Positions 34,148 through 36,309 of a stretch of 36,309 nt of DNA are shown here, in pieces. A program made the position numbers and the translations under genes. The stretch is from assembly GCF_025352425.1 (NCBI RefSeq), contig NZ_JANXTI010000088.1, positions 1 through 36,309 on the forward strand. Direction: 5' to 3'. Origin of the DNA: Flavobacterium sp. (GTDB taxonomy: Bacteria; Bacteroidota; Bacteroidia; Flavobacteriales; Flavobacteriaceae). How positions within the stretch are numbered: the first letter of the stretch is position 1; every line of letters starts with the position of its first letter. The notes beneath the pieces are model-generated. The model had not been told where the DNA came from and did not search any database. It worked only from the letters and a program-made list of their open reading frames with translations.

Positions 34148-34177
34148 TTGTTTTACACTTGTTTTACTCTATATTTG
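34148..34177 (+). promoter_or_regulatory. Consensus promoter upstream of the interrupted frame
   Basis: TTG (34148-34150), a 19-base spacer and TATATTTG (34170-34177) form an excellent Bacteroidota-type promoter. It lies 33 bases before the ATG at 34211. It has the same geometry as the NlpC gene promoter and points at a gene that is now cut short. Confidence 0.7.
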
Positions 34178-34210
34178 TATTTGATTGAATTATAATATAA
34201 TAGCAATATA

Positions 34211-34297
34211 TGAAAATAACTTATAAACCTTGTCTTAAGACAAAATATACTGGTGATACTGTTGGAATTATAAACTGCAAATTCCAGTCATATTGAC
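34211..34297 (+). pseudogene. Truncated 5' end of a gene interrupted by the IS21 element (probable)
   Basis: ATG 34211 opens a frame reading MKITYKPCLKTKYTGDT up to about 34260. From there it continues into the IS end and stops at TGA 34295-34297. A well-formed promoter precedes it. The likely start of the IS, TG at 34260, falls right after the GDT codons. The 17 native residues loosely recall the N-terminal arm of tyrosine recombinases of Bacteroidota, but this is too short to assign. The rest of the gene, if it exists, would lie beyond the other IS end outside the window. Confidence 0.45.
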
Positions 34298-34376
34298 CAC
34301 CCAATTCCAATTTAAAGTGACCACCTGATTCCAATTCAAAATGACCACCTAATTCCGGAGCAAAATGACCACCTCC
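34294..34376. repeat. IS21 terminal 24-base direct repeats
   Basis: TGACCACC recurs at 34294, 34318, 34342 and 34366, exactly every 24 bases. Units 1-3 continue as CAATTCCAATTTAAAG-like sequence (the third has GGAGC in place of AATTT); the fourth is cut short. A half unit with AATTCCA occurs at 34280-34286. IS21 elements carry such multiple repeats at their ends as transposase binding sites. Confidence 0.8.
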
Positions 34377-34437
34377 ATTTTTCATTTAAAACTACTTTTT
34401 TTCATTTGTTAATTAGTACTCAAATATAGTTAAAATA

Positions 34438-35175
34438 TTACCCCTTGTTTATCCCTCTTTTCTTTCTCATAGACTCTCCTAATAATTCGATTCTGTGAGA
34501 TTGATGTATTAGCCTGTCCAAAATTGCGTCAGCTATGGTTTTCTCTCCAATTATATCGTACCATCCTTGTACTGGGATTTGTGAGGTAACGATAATTGAA
34601 CCGTTATTATGTCGGTCTTCAATGATTTCTAAAAGTGTAATTCTGTTATGACTATCCAATGCTTGAAGCCCAAAATCGTCGAGTATGATAACATCTTGTC
34701 GTTCTATTTTGGCAAGTTCTCGCAAATAAGAACCATCTGCTTTTGCCATTTTTAATTTAGCAAACAACTTCGAAGTATTAAAATAACTTACTTTAAATCC
34801 TTGTATACAGGCTTGATAACCCAATGCGGTACCTAAGTAACTTTTGCCTACGCCAGTGCTTCCGGTGATTAAAATGTTTTCGTTTTTTTCTACAAATTCA
34901 CATTCTGCAAGACGCAGAACTTGGTTTCGCTCCAGATTACGGGACTGGTCAAAATTGATGCTTTCAATGTTTGATTTGTAGTGGAATCGAGCGTTTTTGA
35001 TACCGCGTTCAATACGCCTATTGTGTCTCTCGTCCCATTCTGAATCAATAATCATCGATACAAACTGATCGAGTGTGTAATGGTCTGTTTTTCCGCTTTC
35101 AATAGCGGTTTTAAAAGCATTATGCATACCATAAAGCTTCATTTGTTTCATTTTTGTTACTGTGGATTCATTCAT
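34438..35175 (-). CDS. istB: IS21-family helper ATPase IstB
   Basis: 245 residues. DnaA/DnaC-like AAA+ ATPase that assists IstA in choosing and capturing target DNA. The IstB N-terminal region (MKLYGMHNAFKTAIESG) precedes Walker A GSTGVGKS at 105-112 and Walker B VIILDDFG with Asp166 and Asp167. The sensor-1-like motif SIIVTSQIPVQGWYD and the arginine-containing ILDRLIHQSHRIEL end follow. It starts 16 bases after istA stops on the same strand, which is the standard order. Confidence 0.95.
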   Translation of the reverse strand: MNESTVTKMKQMKLYGMHNAFKTAIESGKTDHYTLDQFVSMIIDSEWDERHNRRIERGIKNARFHYKSNIESINFDQSRNLERNQVLRLAECEFVEKNENILITGSTGVGKSYLGTALGYQACIQGFKVSYFNTSKLFAKLKMAKADGSYLRELAKIERQDVIILDDFGLQALDSHNRITLLEIIEDRHNNGSIIVTSQIPVQGWYDIIGEKTIADAILDRLIHQSHRIELLGESMRKKRGINKG

Positions 35176-35191
35176 GTTTATTAAATTTAGA

Positions 35192-36309
35192 TTAGTTAAA
35201 ATAGTGTTTCCCCCTTATGTTACCGTGACTCGGGAGTTCTTGCTCTTGCTCTTGTTCAAAATCAACACTGTCCAAATTGTTTTCTAAAATGTTCTGTATG
35301 GTTTTAAAGCTGTAAATTTTAAAATCGAGTGCTCTCTTGCAAGCATTTATTAATCGTTCCCTACCTACTTTTTTTTCAAAGGTTAGTATCCCTAAACAAC
35401 TTTTATAGGCTTGTTCTGGGTGATTTCTACTTTCAATTATTTGGATAATATAGTCTCCCACTGAAGCATCGATGTTGCTTGCCCAATCAATAAACCGAGA
35501 GGCACTCCACTCTGCTACAAATTGATGGGTACTTGCTAAATGCTCTGGGGTTGTAGTATAGACGTAGGGTTTGTAATTCCTTGGATGAATGGCTATTCGA
35601 TTATATTTATAGTATATTTCAACGGTTGATTTTGTATACAATAGTTTGGCTTTCTTCTTCACATATTGATACGGAACACTGTAGTAGTTTTTGTCTTGGC
35701 TTAATTGAACGTGTCCATTTTGCATCACACTTGCAAAGGATTGGTATTTAATTTCAAAGCGTTCTTGAGGCAGCGGACGAAGTTTTTCTTTTTCATCTTC
35801 TAAAAACAACTCAAAACGAGAGTAGGGTCGCCCTGTGAGTTTTCTATTGTTATGGGAGTCGAGTAAATCCCATATTTGTTGGTTTAATTCCTCCAGACTA
35901 AAAAATTTAGTCTCTTTTAGATTCACATAAATCCTTCTGTATAATATCTTTACAGCACCTTCGACTAATGACTTATCTCTTGGTTTATAGGCTCTGGTCG
36001 GCAGTATGGTGGTTTGGTAATGTTCTGCTAAATCCGCAAGGGTTTCGTTGATAGTAGGCTCAAAACGACTACTTTTTATTACCGCAGATTTTAAATTATC
36101 TGGAACAATTGCCGCAGGAGTACCTTCAAAAAAACGCATTGCATTCTCTACAGATGTAACAAAATCTTCCTTTTGTTGGCTCATAGAAGCCTCTGCATAA
36201 GTGTATTGACTAGCCCCTAATATGGCAACAAAAAATTGGATGTCTTTGATTTCACCCGTGTCTTTATCAATAATGGAGAGTGTTTTTCCAGCATAATCCA
36301 CATACATTT
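35192..36309 (-). CDS. istA: IS21-family transposase IstA, 5' end beyond the window
   Basis: At least 371 residues; IstA is usually about 500, so the N-terminal HTH region lies right of the window. The visible part starts in the DDE catalytic core (YVDYAGKTLSIIDKDTGE), with the first catalytic Asp in VDYAG, the second in IVPDNLKSAV and the Glu in SLVEGAVKILYRRIY. The C-terminal beta-barrel/IstB-interaction region follows (PYQYVKKKAKLLYTKSTVEI). The methionine at 36307 is internal, not the true start. The frame is intact to its stop at 35192. Confidence 0.94.
   Translation of the reverse strand, partial: MYVDYAGKTLSIIDKDTGEIKDIQFFVAILGASQYTYAEASMSQQKEDFVTSVENAMRFFEGTPAAIVPDNLKSAVIKSSRFEPTINETLADLAEHYQTTILPTRAYKPRDKSLVEGAVKILYRRIYVNLKETKFFSLEELNQQIWDLLDSHNNRKLTGRPYSRFELFLEDEKEKLRPLPQERFEIKYQSFASVMQNGHVQLSQDKNYYSVPYQYVKKKAKLLYTKSTVEIYYKYNRIAIHPRNYKPYVYTTTPEHLASTHQFVAEWSASRFIDWASNIDASVGDYIIQIIESRNHPEQAYKSCLGILTFEKKVGRERLINACKRALDFKIYSFKTIQNILENNLDSVDFEQEQEQELPSHGNIRGKHYFN

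Larger units (their letters stand above)
34260..36309 (-). mobile_element. IS21-family insertion sequence (one end and both genes, partial)
   Basis: Contains istB, most of istA, and a terminal region with tandem 24-base repeats, the layout of IS21-family elements. The outer end is placed at TG 34260 by analogy with the family's TG...CA termini, so its exact base is uncertain by a few tens of bases. The istA end and the other terminus lie beyond 36309, so target-site duplications cannot be checked. No frameshift is seen in either gene, so the element may be active. Confidence 0.85.

Noticed and set aside
34294..34376. Regular repeats resembling a small CRISPR array
   Set aside because: The 24-base units are contiguous with no spacers and lie at the end of an IS21 element, whose ends carry such repeats.

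Overview
The window looks like chromosome from a member of the Bacteroidota, most likely a Flavobacterium or close relative. It is AT-rich, Shine-Dalgarno sequences are weak or absent, and many genes carry the Bacteroidota -7 promoter box TANNTTTG, sometimes with a TTG about 19-20 bases upstream. It also encodes a type IX secretion component (PorT), a TamL lipoprotein and a small 2TM-domain protein typical of this group.

Most of the window (about 1-33400) is housekeeping sequence. From left to right it holds: an interspersed-repeat-like element and etfA; a bifunctional nuclease and thyA; a MORN/TonB-C protein convergent with a small glycogen-binding-domain protein; a 2TM protein overlapping folA; menaquinone methyltransferase (ubiE/menG) and porT; an rRNA methyltransferase divergent from tamL; class II aldolase (fbaA) and accD; an orphan MacB/FtsX-type permease on the minus strand; purH; the elongasome operon mreB-mreC-mreD-mrdA-rodA; a tail-specific protease; surE-lpxB; an NlpC/P60 hydrolase; comEC; a periplasmic thioredoxin; and three successive POT-family peptide transporters.

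The genes group by job. ThyA and FolA form the thymidylate/folate cycle. PorT and TamL serve outer-membrane biogenesis and secretion. MreBCD, PBP2 and RodA form the rod-shape peptidoglycan machine. LpxB makes lipid A. The POT proteins import di- and tripeptides.

The right end (about 33400-36309) is a small accessory junction. Two near-identical 49-base repeats, each a terminator plus a tRNA-3'-end-like tail, flank a GIY-YIG nuclease gene broken by one frameshift. Next comes a well-formed promoter reading into a short open frame that stops at the end of an IS21-family element. That element has istB, a 5'-truncated istA and 24-base terminal direct repeats. This is the most unusual part of the window. 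Other notable items are the repeat at 1-105, a fossil permease C-terminus at 12022-12080, an AccD with no zinc-ribbon cysteines, and a terminator embedded in the end of comEC. No intact tRNA, rRNA, CRISPR array or replication origin was seen.
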